DNA of 64,000 nt from JBLIRR01 sp049472395 (GCA_049472395.1 JBLIRR010000019.1:36761-100760), one strand, 5' to 3'. Shown: positions 49,932 to 58,740, counted from the first letter of the stretch. A program made the numbers and translations. The notes: generated by a model from the sequence alone, not told the origin.

Positions 49932-50456
49932 TTACAATAGTCCTAACAAAGCGAATGCAGTCAGCGTACTTGTACTTATTCCACCACCACCGCCTAACAA
50001 CGCGGAAGTAATGGTCGGTGTTGTCGATAGCAGTGTTGGTGTTGTCGATAGTAGTGTTGGTGTCGTCGAAACTAATGGCAGCGTTGTGGGTGTTGCTAAA
50101 GTTGAGGTTGGAGTTAAAAGCGTAGAGGTACTTATTGATGGGAGAAGTGCTGATGTTGTAAGTAAGCTTGATGTTCCTCCACCACCGAGCAGGGATGCGA
50201 GTAATAAAGTGCTGGTGCTTATACCAGGCGTTGCAAGGGTTGTTGTTGTGGGAGTCGTCCATAAAATTGAGCCGGTCCTCGGTGGATAAGCTGGTGGAGG
50301 CACAGGGACCGGATAATATACTCCAAAATAAGCATCATACATTATAAGACCAAGAATAGGATCAAACACGACTCTTGCCTGCGCATGGCTTAAGGATGCA
50401 CTGAAGGTACACAATACTACAATAATTATTAGAATAAATCCTAGCTTCTTCATCAT
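49932..50456 (-). CDS. secreted Thr/Ser/Leu-rich low-complexity protein
   Basis: The 174 residues have a signal peptide (cleavage near SHA-QA), then VVFDPILGLIMYDAYFGVYY and a proline stretch VPVPPPAYPP. This resembles the YFDP..GVNLWPP part of the WPLWSP proteins nearby. The rest is repeats of Thr, Ser, Leu and Gly (for example STTPTLLSTTPTLL); at DNA level a 21-base unit is tandem at 50020-50061. It ends ALLGLL, like the LLLGL ends of the family. Probably a degenerate or specialised member of the surface family in this region. The repeats could vary in number. Confidence 0.65.
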   Translation of the reverse strand: MMKKLGFILIIIVVLCTFSASLSHAQARVVFDPILGLIMYDAYFGVYYPVPVPPPAYPPRTGSILWTTPTTTTLATPGISTSTLLLASLLGGGGTSSLLTTSALLPSISTSTLLTPTSTLATPTTLPLVSTTPTLLSTTPTLLSTTPTITSALLGGGGGISTSTLTAFALLGLL

Positions 50457-50504
50457 TTCTTTCCTTTCATTTCAATTGATTTATGCTGTATTAAGCTTTT
50501 TCCC

Positions 50505-51581
50505 TTAAAGTAAGGATACGTTAAAAGCACCAAAATCGGTTTCTTTCACGCTTATGATAGAATATGTTCCATCCATTGTTGTGGCGCTAGTAATATTACA
50601 GTTTAAAGTAACAGTATAATCGATTGGTATGAGAAAAAGTCCCCCAATGGCTGGCTGAAAACCCGTGTAAGTGCCTGTTAACGTAAATGTAGTGCCCCCA
50701 AGAAATGTTCCAATGACACTCACGGGAAGGGGGACTAATTTATTTAAGATTAATGAGACTGTCCCATCTACAGCTCCTGTTATTGTATCCTGAATCAAGG
50801 TGAGATTCATGGGCCCAAGTTGACTTGTACTAAGAAGACTGGTCCATATGCCACTCCAATTGGTTGTTACAGGAGCGACAACAGGTGCAACTGCTGTAGC
50901 GGGCAGTGTAGTACCACCACCTGGAAGAAGGGGGGCAAGTGCTGAAATAACCGCTATTGGTGGGGGAACTGTCGGGGTCGGCACGGGAGTTACAGGTGTT
51001 AAAGAAGGAGGTACTACTGGTGTAAGGACAGTGGGTGTCATCGTCGCCGCAGCAGGTCCTACTCCCACAATATCAGCAGCAGTAAGGAGTGAAGTAAGAG
51101 CTGGTGCAAGAGGAACTGTTGATATGAATGTAAAATTCCCCGCAGGAACTAAAGATTTTAGTATACTCGCATTCGTCGGCGCAAGTGCGGAATAACCCGG
51201 AGGAAGGGCAATTGGCAAAGCTGTCTTTCCTTGCGAAAGATATTTGGGAGGCCAGGTGTTTATACCGAATAGAGGATCAAAATAAACCATGCCGGTAGGT
51301 GCATTATAAAGAAGCCATGGGTAAGGGATAATGGGGTCCCATGTAAGACCGGGCATAACAGGAAGGACTGTGTCTGACACCAAATTACTTACTAAAGGAG
51401 TTGGTAAACCTGTCGCAAGATCCACAGGAGATAGTGCTGGGGACCATAAGGGCCATAATGTGTTATAAGGGGGGAGAGCTTGCCAATTCTGGGCACTAGC
51501 CATATGTGAATATAAAAAGCTACAGAGAGCTACTACTAGAAAAATGCGAATAAAAATAGTTCTTGTCATTCTTATTTTCAT
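50505..51581 (-). CDS. secreted WPLWSP-family protein fused to a WxGxW domain
   Basis: The 358 residues have a signal peptide (cleavage near ASA-QNW). The block LPPYNTLWPLWSPALSP, LVSNLVSDTVLPVMPGLTWD, LLYNAPTGMVYFDPLFGINT and WPPKYL matches the three paralogues at 58-60 kb. A proline-rich hinge follows. The last 120 residues (NWSGIWTSLL, LTLIQDTITGAVDGTVSL, FTLTGTYTGFQP, GTYSI) match the separate protein at 60223-60849. Function unknown; no cysteines in the mature part. GGAGG precedes the ATG. Confidence 0.75.
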   Translation of the reverse strand: MKIRMTRTIFIRIFLVVALCSFLYSHMASAQNWQALPPYNTLWPLWSPALSPVDLATGLPTPLVSNLVSDTVLPVMPGLTWDPIIPYPWLLYNAPTGMVYFDPLFGINTWPPKYLSQGKTALPIALPPGYSALAPTNASILKSLVPAGNFTFISTVPLAPALTSLLTAADIVGVGPAAATMTPTVLTPVVPPSLTPVTPVPTPTVPPPIAVISALAPLLPGGGTTLPATAVAPVVAPVTTNWSGIWTSLLSTSQLGPMNLTLIQDTITGAVDGTVSLILNKLVPLPVSVIGTFLGGTTFTLTGTYTGFQPAIGGLFLIPIDYTVTLNCNITSATTMDGTYSIISVKETDFGAFNVSLL

Positions 51582-51937
51582 GAATAAGCCTCCTTTTCTA
51601 AATTCTTTCTGTGATTATTCTCTTACGCACTTTCAGTTGAATATACAGTACTATTCTCTTTATATCACCCCCCCCTTTTTTTATTTTTTATATAATATAC
51701 TTTTTTTCCTGAAAATTGATAATAAGATGGTTTTCTAAAAATAAGTATAAGATAATATTTATCTGATTTAAAGACTATATAATATAACTCTTTTGATCCT
51801 GTTTCGCAAGAAAAAATAGGTTTGAAATCTTTGAGTAAATACAGTAATATGAATTGGAAGCATTGTTTATTAATATGATATTATTATATTAAAATATTAT
51901 AATTTCATACGATTAGTATTTGATTGCATAATAATTT
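51582..51937. other. AT-rich intergenic region with C8-T7 homopolymer
   Basis: Eight C then seven T (51668-51682) lie about 87 bases upstream of the WPLWSP-WxGxW gene on the minus strand, near TATATAAT-like boxes. The rest is AT-rich and non-coding. Confidence 0.5.
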
Positions 51938-52156
51938 ATGGAAACTATAGGCAAATTTTTAATAGCAGCAGGCATCATTATCGCCATTGTTGGTTTTGGA
52001 ATAATTATATTGAACAAGGTTCATATTCCAATCGGGAAACTACCTGGTGATATTATTATCAGAAAGAAAAATTTTACCTTCTATTTCCCGCTCATGACGT
52101 CCATATTGATCAGTATTATTATCAGCTTAATAATATATTTCATTACCAAAAAGTAA
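51938..52156 (+). CDS. DUF2905-family small membrane protein
   Basis: The 72 residues have two transmembrane helices (6-25 and 47-68) flanking the family signature GKLPGDIIIRKKNFTFYFP. Widespread in bacteria and of unknown function. Length is normal. Confidence 0.85.
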   Translation: METIGKFLIAAGIIIAIVGFGIIILNKVHIPIGKLPGDIIIRKKNFTFYFPLMTSILISIIISLIIYFITKK

Positions 52157-52201
52157 ATAATGCTCTATCCCACTCTTCGAATTCCGGAGCAGTGCCCAGC
52201 T

Positions 52202-52861
52202 TTACCTTGCGCCCAAAAGCTCTATAATCTGCATCGGTTTATCAATAATTTTTTTTGCACCAGATTCAATAAGTTCTTTTTTGCTCCTGAATCCCCAACT
52301 CACACCGATCGGATAAAAACCTGCGTTTACTGCGGTCAACATATCCGTATTCGTATCACCGATATATAAAACATCTGCTGGTCTGACCTGTAATTGCTCC
52401 GCAACTGATTTGCCAGCTCGTGGGTCCGGTTTCTTAATTCCGTCTTCAGCAGTGCCCTTTACCATAGCAAAGTCCCATCCGGGCAAAAGCTTTTTCACAC
52501 AGAGCTTAGTAAACTCATCCGGTTTATTGGAGAGTATGGCAACCTTTATCTCTTTCATAAACAGCTTGTCCAGCATTTCACCAATTCCTTCATAGGGCTT
52601 GGTTTTTTTATTCCATCTTTTTGCATATTCCTCTTTAAATTCATGCATACAAGCTTGTATTAGGCTATCATTTTCCTTAAATTTTTCTGGCAATGATTTG
52701 ACTATAAGCTTTTCAACCCCATCTCCTACATACAGTTTATATTTGTCTATACTATGGGTTGGAAATTTTTTCTTGCACAATACTTCATTCATTGAATCCG
52801 CCAGGTCATCAATCGTATCAAGCAAAGTGCCGTCAAGGTCAAAAATTATCGCTTGAAACAT
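52202..52861 (-). CDS. gph: HAD hydrolase, phosphoglycolate phosphatase type
   Basis: The 219 residues contain the HAD motifs: FDLDGTLLDT (nucleophile Asp), ILSNKPDE, KKPDP and YIGDTNTDM. A helical cap (about 18-85) fits the Gph / pyrophosphatase-like group. The protein is soluble and cytoplasmic. Gph removes 2-phosphoglycolate, but substrate choice in this group varies, so the symbol is tentative. Confidence 0.8.
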   Translation of the reverse strand: MFQAIIFDLDGTLLDTIDDLADSMNEVLCKKKFPTHSIDKYKLYVGDGVEKLIVKSLPEKFKENDSLIQACMHEFKEEYAKRWNKKTKPYEGIGEMLDKLFMKEIKVAILSNKPDEFTKLCVKKLLPGWDFAMVKGTAEDGIKKPDPRAGKSVAEQLQVRPADVLYIGDTNTDMLTAVNAGFYPIGVSWGFRSKKELIESGAKKIIDKPMQIIELLGAR

Positions 52862-53199
52862 ACTGCGTATCCCTTATATACAGACTATCTCAGGCTATTA
52901 ATCGTCTTTAATCACCTAAAAAGTTAACAATCGAGGATATTCACCATATCCCTCGGCGGGAATGGATTCCTGCCGCACGAAGAAGCACAGATTTTTAGCG
53001 CTTGTTGCATGGTATCTTTTGTGCCTTCGTTTTAAACAGAAGCACTTTCTCTGTGGCATTATAGCACAATCATGTTTATCATCCCAGAAGTCCTGATCTT
53101 TCAAAAATGATGGAATCAAAGATTCAAGAGTAGAACGCTATTTTTATTAGATATTGATAGGAATTGCTTTTTGAGCCATCGAGATATCATACTACAGGA

Positions 53200-53244
53200 A
53201 AATCTGATAGGAAGTGGCCATTATGGCCACTTCCTATCAGATTT
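53200..53244. repeat. perfect 21-bp palindrome with 3-base loop
   Basis: The 21 bases 53200-53220 (ATCTGATAGGAAGTGGCCA core) are followed by TTA and their exact reverse complement to 53244. This gives a 21-bp stem with a 3-base loop. It lies 215 bases left of the RAYT element and has no U tract, so it looks like a REP/BIME-type unit rather than a terminator. Confidence 0.75.
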
Positions 53245-53322
53245 GTCACGAAATGTGGCTCATCAGGGCCTGACAACGGGCAATTCTACTATCCGCGTGA
53301 AATAGCAAACGATAGGGATGGC
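53242..53322 (+). pseudogene. single NHL-repeat fragment
   Basis: The plus strand reads KCGSSGPDNGQFYYPREIAN, one NHL propeller blade (usual form W-GS-G---GQF--P-GIA-D). The frame is then lost. It is a relic of a larger NHL protein. Confidence 0.55.
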
Positions 53323-53458
53323 ATCGGCTTTCAACATCTGGATTAAAACCTTTCTCTCGCTAGAATTGCCATTCCCTCTGTTATATCTATGGGAACTATT
53401 CGGTTCAATTCAATATTGGAGGGGAGTAAGAGGGGAGTAAGGGTCACAGTAATCATAG

Positions 53459-54557
53459 GGGTCACATCTTAAATATTAAATATTTGCTTTTTGATCCTCT
53501 CAATTTTTAGCTTAAAATCACTATTTTGCTTTGCTTGCTCTGCTACGCGATTATACATGATTGTAATTAATGCTCCACTTACATCGCCGAAATAGATCCC
53601 TAAATCCTTGCATGACAATCCGCTCATATCTCTAGCAAGATAAATTGCTACTTCACGAGCTTTATTTTTCTTGCGACCTTTAGTTACAATATCATCTTGG
53701 CTGCAACTAAACTCCCGGCAGACTGCCTGTATCACCTTTTCAGGCACTACTTTCGGTTTGAGCTTATTTAATTGAGGGATTTCTTTTTCCTCTTGCCTGC
53801 CTGACAGAAACGTTTCTTTGACCCAATTTACAAAATCCGTATCCCCAAGGATAAAACCTTCGATTAGATACTTGCTCGGATTTTCAAGGACTTTGATATC
53901 GACATTTTCAACAAATTGCTTATAGTTTCCTCTGGCTTCTTTTTTGCTTTTCCCAAAACTAGACAATAACCAGTTTGTTTCGAGAAATTCCGGTACCTTT
54001 TGATGACCAATGTACGCACAGTAACTGCTCCATCGATACTCAGCGGGCAAGGAAACCATTTTGGCTCTCACCGGATTCAAATGGATATAACGCGACAAGT
54101 GCTTGAGGTACTCATCTGCATCAATCAAGATCGCCTTAAACCTTCCTTGAAATAGGTGGCCATGTCGGCCATGCTTTCGATTAAAATAAGTCGCATAGCT
54201 GACACTGATCCATTGAATCGCCAAGCTTAAATTCGCTTCCGGTGTCTCCACCAGCAAATGATAGTGGTTACTCATCAGACAATACGTATGTATGATAATT
54301 GAAAATCGCTCGGCTGCTTTCTCAAGGTAGGCGAGAAATTTTTCTTTGTCTCTGTCGTTTTTAAATATATTCTCCAGATTATTGCCACGATTAATCACAT
54401 GATAATAGGCTCCCGGATATTCAACACGCAAGGGCCTTGCCATATCAGTTACCTTTTTGGAATAATTTAAAAAAATAAAAATCTTTTTACGAAATTATTA
54501 AAATAGTATATGAAAGGATGCCGAATTTGTCAATATTTAATATTTAAGATGTGACCC
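53459..54557. mobile_element. RAYT element with 26-bp perfect inverted ends
   Basis: The two ends (53459-53484 and 54532-54557) are exact inverted repeats beginning GGGTCACATC, enclosing one transposase gene. The match continues imperfectly outwards as GAGTAA. Near the left end GGGTCAC is duplicated with 13 bases between. Typical IS200/IS605 elements lack terminal inverted repeats, so this looks more like a REP-type end pair. Confidence 0.8.
53469..54443 (-). CDS. REP-associated tyrosine transposase (TnpA_REP / Y1 type) with DnaA_C-like tail
   Basis: The 324 residues begin with MARPLRVEYPGAYYHVINRG. The HUH motif is NHYHLLVE, and the catalytic Tyr lies in ISVSYATYFNRK. RGHLFQGRFKAILID-like text and RYIHLNPVRA are family marks. 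The last 100 residues (about 220-320) resemble the DnaA C-terminal helix-turn-helix, with GRKKNKAREVAIYL and LSCKDLGIYFG. These single-strand transposases act on REP hairpins. A 3' fragment of the same gene is at 33146. It seems intact. Confidence 0.85.
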   Translation of the reverse strand: MARPLRVEYPGAYYHVINRGNNLENIFKNDRDKEKFLAYLEKAAERFSIIIHTYCLMSNHYHLLVETPEANLSLAIQWISVSYATYFNRKHGRHGHLFQGRFKAILIDADEYLKHLSRYIHLNPVRAKMVSLPAEYRWSSYCAYIGHQKVPEFLETNWLLSSFGKSKKEARGNYKQFVENVDIKVLENPSKYLIEGFILGDTDFVNWVKETFLSGRQEEKEIPQLNKLKPKVVPEKVIQAVCREFSCSQDDIVTKGRKKNKAREVAIYLARDMSGLSCKDLGIYFGDVSGALITIMYNRVAEQAKQNSDFKLKIERIKKQIFNI

Positions 54558-55058
54558 TTACTCTCTTATCAGACAGAAACCAGTATACATCAGTATCAGT
54601 GATGCCAGGAGCATGTACTCGTAACCTTTCATCTTATATTTCACTAAAAGAATCCTCTCCTTCTTTAGTTTAGCTATCTTTTTGGATATCCAGCCTGCTT
54701 TTTTCCAATTCTTCCCTTTAACATACCACCATTTTTCCGATTCTCCCTTCTGGATAAGTTGCGAACCTTTTTTGACTTTTTTTAAAATTCTAGACCCGAC
54801 CGAATCACGTTCACGTATATTGGCCACAGCTGAGGTTACAAGGATGAATTCATTGCTTCTTAAGGAATAGTAAAGGGCATTACCATGTGCAAGAAAAATA
54901 GCATAGATAGATGCGGCCAAGCCTGTAAGAATAAATACTTTTCCCAGTGCAGTGGCATTCCAGAAACGCTTCAATAGAGCCCCTACGGTGTTTAGGTATA
55001 TATTTATAATGAGCTTAAAAGGTAGCATAACAATAGAAATTATTCCATTTTCTTGCAT
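54558..55058 (-). CDS. membrane protein with SH3-like domain between two helices
   Basis: The 166 residues have helices at about 40-60 and 145-163, and between them an SH3-like domain (about 70-130: VTSAVANIRERDSVGSRIL, KKVKKGSQLIQKGES and WWYVKGKNWKKAGWISKK). The C-terminus is CLIRE, and its TAA is the GAGTAA of the RAYT element end, so the element may have clipped the gene. Function unknown; SH3b domains of this sort often bind wall material. Confidence 0.65.
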   Translation of the reverse strand: MQENGIISIVMLPFKLIINIYLNTVGALLKRFWNATALGKVFILTGLAASIYAIFLAHGNALYYSLRSNEFILVTSAVANIRERDSVGSRILKKVKKGSQLIQKGESEKWWYVKGKNWKKAGWISKKIAKLKKERILLVKYKMKGYEYMLLASLILMYTGFCLIRE

Positions 55059-55369
55059 TGATCAAATCCTTTTTCTATAATAAATACTCTCTCCCTTGAA
55101 AATGCCTAACGCTCGAGAGTGCTTCGACCCGAGCGAGTAAATTTAAAAAAATTCTCTCCCAACAGCTAAAGATTCCTATGCAGTTTATAGCACGAAGCTT
55201 CGGTACTCCATTGTTCCTCCTTTATTATTCTTCGGTAGATACCTTAAATTTTTTCCGTATGGATCAAATTAAATTTACAAAAAGTATAATCCTGATGCTT
55301 TATCAATCTTAAACTCGCCTTGTTTTGATTTTAAAAGTCGCATCAATAATCAATACACGCCGATCAGTG
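55059..55369. other. intergenic, nothing supported
   Basis: AT-rich, with a weak palindrome around CGCTCGAGAG near 55111. No coding frame. Confidence 0.4.
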
Positions 55370-55790
55370 GCAGAAAGTTCGGGGAGAAGGAGAAAAACGG
55401 AGATATCAATTTATACGGGTTCACGATGGCTTTTGTAAGTTAAGAAATTATAAAGGAGAGGTGCTGCCAAATAATTCTTACTGATCATGGACGGGAAAAG
55501 CCAACATAATCTTTATCGTATCTTAGCCAATAATCTCAATGGATTTGAACAATGTTAATGTGCCAACAATCTATAGAAACTTCTTAGAAAATGATGCATT
55601 AATCAAAATTGTGGATAACGAAGTGACAGTATCCCTCAAAAAGAAAAGTCATCTGCCGCTATTATTTGAGTTATCTTGGCTAAATAAAAAAACTAAATTA
55701 TCGGCATCAGTAGTTTTTATTCTTATCACTGATGCTCCCTATCATATGGGCCGATCATGTGACCAAGCGTTTCATGTTGCCATTAGCTAA
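55370..55790 (+). pseudogene. degenerate transposase fragment
   Basis: Pieces in several frames read GEGEKRRYQFIRVHDGFCK-like text, then VNVPTIYRNFLEN and EVTVSLKKKSHLPLLFELSW. The latter resembles the C-terminal strand region of large IS-type transposases (forms such as YRKF...I.V.LKKKAHNPILL). Stops and frameshifts throughout; family assignment is tentative. Confidence 0.5.
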
Positions 55791-56037
55791 GGAGATAAAA
55801 TTAGAGGGGAAAAAGACTACTGCCTGGGCGACAGGGGCACCACAGGAAGGCATAGGTGAATGGATAAAAGAGGTGTATAGGGGAGATAAATATCAAGATA
55901 CTTGTATTTCAGAAATTGAGTTTGAAATCAAAAAACAATTTGTAAAAGGATTTATAGTATCACAGTCCGATGGTATTGATAATGTTTTAATAAAGTTGTA
56001 TTTTTACATAAAAATAATGGAGTGCTTGAAGAAATAG
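55732..56037 (+). CDS. hypothetical 101-residue frame
   Basis: Reads LAKEIKLEGKKTTAWATGAP and YRGDKYQDTCISEIEFEIKK with no family recognised and no good ribosome binding site. It overlaps the transposase relic and may be a fragment too. Confidence 0.35.
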   Translation: MLPIIWADHVTKRFMLPLAKEIKLEGKKTTAWATGAPQEGIGEWIKEVYRGDKYQDTCISEIEFEIKKQFVKGFIVSQSDGIDNVLIKLYFYIKIMECLKK

Positions 56038-56143
56038 GGCGCGATAAAAATCGTGAGTTTAATCCTTGGAAATTGTTAGACCAATTATCTTAGTATATTT
56101 AGATTTCTATAGTATAATTTATTGGTTCAAGAAACATATTTTA

Positions 56144-56785
56144 TCATCTTATCTCAAAACAGGAGGAACAGAAAATTTCAAAGTTTTTATCTATGATAGC
56201 GCAATGCTTGCAGACGGATGAGTTACAATGACTGCAAAACTCATTCGTACTTCTACCACAGAATGAACATGATAAAGGCTTTCGACGGAAACAGGTGTTA
56301 ACGAGCCTAAGATCTAGTATCGGATGAAAAGGCTCGATAGGAGTGCGACCATATTTAGCAGCTATATAAACGAAATACAATAAAGCAAGAAGACAGAAAA
56401 TATAGTTTACAGGATGCCCGATCCAAACACCATGGGGAGAAAGATAAGCCTTGTCGGAGAACGGCCAAAAGTAGTAGAGAGGATATCGTGTGAAAAAGTA
56501 GTCACCGAAGTAGTGCGTATAAAACGCTAACTGGGTAAAAATAAATGTCTTTATTCGTCTTTTCTTGGCGAACCATACAGATATTAGAGATACTGCCAAG
56601 GAAAAGAGCAAATTGTGACAAAAAAGGTGGTGGTATTGGTCGTAAGATGTTAAGCCTAGAAATACAGTAATACCGTCAATATCAGGAATGATTGAGGCAA
56701 GAAGCACACTTCCGCGGAATCGTCGATCCTCGTCACCTATATTTGCGAGAAACCAACCAAGACCTGCATGTGTTATTGCATGCAT
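56144..56785 (-). CDS. YdjM/DUF457-type membrane metal-dependent hydrolase with extra cysteine cluster
   Basis: ATG 56785 (MHAITHAGLGW) is chosen because this is the family's conserved N-terminus; the frame continues upstream to 56914 without similarity. Of 213 residues, the first 150 hold the LexA-binding inner-membrane hydrolase pattern (HAITHAGLG, ASIIPDIDG, DQYHHLFCHNLLFS, HYFGDYFF) with metal-type His/Asp and helices. The last 45 residues add CSFC, CSHC, CKHC and CSSC, that is a double zinc-ribbon or B-box-like module that is not part of the usual family. Function unknown. Confidence 0.75.
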   Translation of the reverse strand: MHAITHAGLGWFLANIGDEDRRFRGSVLLASIIPDIDGITVFLGLTSYDQYHHLFCHNLLFSLAVSLISVWFAKKRRIKTFIFTQLAFYTHYFGDYFFTRYPLYYFWPFSDKAYLSPHGVWIGHPVNYIFCLLALLYFVYIAAKYGRTPIEPFHPILDLRLVNTCFRRKPLSCSFCGRSTNEFCSHCNSSVCKHCAIIDKNFEIFCSSCFEIR

Positions 56786-57323
56786 GTTTATCTCTCTTAC
56801 TCTACCGAACCGTTTATAAGTTGTCGCAATATTACAAGGTCTTGTTAATAATATCAAATATTTTTTAAAATGAGAGTGCTCAATTTTAAATATTTGAAAT
56901 AATAAATCTTTCATCTTCAGAACTATTATCTAACCCTAAAATGAAACTTCTAAATTAGAGTTTCAAAAATTCAATAACTTAAAGCCTATCGCTAATACAA
57001 AAAAACAAAAGGATAAGCGATTTAGTCGCAAGCAAAGTATTATGACATTTCGGACGTTATTGATAGAGAATTTTTTAAAAGGGACGCAGCCCTTTTACTC
57101 CCACAATCATCCGTGCCCGGTTATTTTCAGGCACAGGGTCCTTATGAGTGCCGGAGATGGAGAGTATATAATGCGAAGCGCCCGCATTCGGTGCCCTATC
57201 CATGAACAATAAACGGCTTACTCCGAAGGTTATGAGTTTTTCCCCGGAGGCTATCATGTACTGGCCTCGCCGAAGCTCATAATGTATCTCCCGCTTTAAG
57301 GGAGATCGCAGATAGGAGGTGAA
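56786..57323. other. intergenic, no supported gene
   Basis: A minus-strand frame overlapping the suhB relic (57075-57494) is a shadow. No repeats or hairpins worth naming. Confidence 0.4.
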
Positions 57324-57690
57324 ATGATTGATATTGCAATTGATGCTGCTTAGATGGTACGGCAAATTATGCACATGGATATCCCTGTTTTTGCACCTCC
57401 ATCGCTTTAGAGAAAGATGGAGAAATAGTAAATGGTATTGTCTATGACCCGATGCGTGATGAATTATTCTATGGAGAGCAAGGGAAAGGAGCATACCTCA
57501 ATGGCAATCCGATTCACGTTTCAACCATTTCAGAACCGGACAAAAGCTTGCTTGCTCCAGGATTTTCTTATGACATTAGAGAAGATCATCATCAAAGCCT
57601 GAAGCATTTCAGAAATTTTTTGCTTAAGGCTTAAGGAATTCGCCGAGATGGTTTCGCCGCCCTTAATCTTTTATTTAGTTTCAGGTTCTT
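57324..57690 (+). pseudogene. suhB: inositol monophosphatase (SuhB-type), internally deleted
   Basis: An intact start (AGGAGGT, then MIDIAIDAA) is followed directly by a stop in that frame. In the next frame the text resumes LDGTANYAHGYPCFCTSIAL, the metal-binding motif some 80 residues further into the family. It runs on through VYDPMRDELFYGEQGKGAYL and SLLAPGFSYDIRED. A second frameshift near 57630 precedes GIRRDGFAALNL. One large deletion and two frame errors make it non-functional. Confidence 0.85.
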
Positions 57691-57783
57691 CGCTGTATAT
57701 TATTATGTCAAATGTGAAAGTCTGACCCCTCGCTATACCCCCATACTCCTATACAGGAATTACTGGCATAAGAGGGAGCTCAT

Positions 57784-57937
57784 CTATAAAAAGAGGCTTT
57801 GAGATCCTTCAATCTGCTGGGCATATTCGTGCAGTTTTTCCACGCGTTTTTCCGTCGATGGATGCATACGGAACAGATTACTTATAAAATCTCGTTTAAA
57901 TGGATTTGCTATGAACAGGTGAGCTATGGCATGATTC
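57784..57937 (-). pseudogene. htpX: HtpX/M48 peptidase C-terminal fragment
   Basis: The minus strand reads NHAIAHLFIANPFKRD, NLFRMHPSTEKRVEKL and HEYAQQ, the typical C-terminal HPPTEERVRRL region of M48 membrane peptidases. The zinc site (HExxH) and the membrane helices are missing. Confidence 0.75.
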
Positions 57938-58081
57938 GTGCTGTGAAATCCTCATCCCTCCATGTAGTTTCTCTGGTATCATCTCAAATTTTAGTGGATC
58001 AGGAAGCCTTTACATCTAAATGGCTCCGATAATCTGAACTGTTGACTTCTGGACCTGTGAACAGTTGCGGACAATGTTACA

Positions 58082-58118
58082 GGAGATGGTTATGTATGTT
58101 TAACACATAGCCATCTCC
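58082..58118. terminator. 14-bp hairpin after the WPLWSP gene array
   Basis: GGAGATGGTTATGT and ACATAGCCATCTCC (one mismatch), with a 9-base spacer, lie just past the stop of the last gene of the cluster on the minus strand. Likely the transcript end, although a U run is lacking. Confidence 0.5.
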
Positions 58119-58128
58119 TTTGATACCT

Positions 58129-58740
58129 TTAGAGACCTAATAGGAGGCCGGGCGTGAGCAAAGAAATATAGGCGGGAGGTGGATTTAATAAGGAGGCAAA
58201 AAGTGGATAACTCCCCAAAGTTCCTCCTTGTGCAATCTCATAGGCTACCGCATATGCTGAGTAACTATTATAATATGCATTATTCCCAATTGGCACATAG
58301 GTTGTAAGCCATGTTGTCGATGTCGGGGCAAGGGTCGACCAGCCTTTTATTAGGCTCAAATCAATTGGCAATGGTGTGCCCAACACAGGATCTAATAAAT
58401 TACTCGGCGGCCAAAGATTGACACCATAGAGAGGATCAAAATATGCCATGCCAAGAAGGGTATTATATAAAAGATAGGGATAATCATTTCTTGGATCTAA
58501 GGTTAAACCTGGTTGTAATGGAAGAACGGTACTTGCGGTGAGGCTGTTTACGATAGGCGTAGGAACACCGGTTAAGGGATTGGCAGGGGACAGAATAGGT
58601 GACCAGAGGGGCCATAGGGTATTATACGGGGGTAATGCCGCCCAGGTCTGGGCCTTGACTACAGGGGCAAAGCAACTACACGCCATAAACATGAGTATGA
58701 AAAAAATAAGTATTTTATCTGTTAATTTATCTGATGTCAT
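58129..58740 (-). CDS. secreted WPLWSP-family protein, paralogue 3 of array
   Basis: The 203 residues have a signal peptide (cleavage near VKA-QTW). The mature part runs AALPPYNTLWPLWSPILSP, TPIVNSLTASTVLPLQPGL, YPYLLYNTLLGMAYFDPLYG, VNLWPPSNLLDPVLGTPLPI, GWSTLAPTSTTWL, YYNSYSAYAVAYEIAQGG and the end NPPPAYISLLTPGLLLG. Extremely proline- and aromatic-rich, no cysteine, no known domain. By eye about three quarters identical to its neighbours. GGAG precedes the ATG. Confidence 0.8.
   Translation of the reverse strand: MTSDKLTDKILIFFILMFMACSCFAPVVKAQTWAALPPYNTLWPLWSPILSPANPLTGVPTPIVNSLTASTVLPLQPGLTLDPRNDYPYLLYNTLLGMAYFDPLYGVNLWPPSNLLDPVLGTPLPIDLSLIKGWSTLAPTSTTWLTTYVPIGNNAYYNSYSAYAVAYEIAQGGTLGSYPLFASLLNPPPAYISLLTPGLLLGL

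Noticed and set aside
52916..53119. 67-residue Cys/Arg/His-rich minus-strand frame
   Set aside because: No ribosome binding site, no family and low-quality composition.
57075..57494. 139-residue minus-strand frame
   Set aside because: It overlaps the suhB relic, which has clear motifs on the plus strand; the minus reading looks random.
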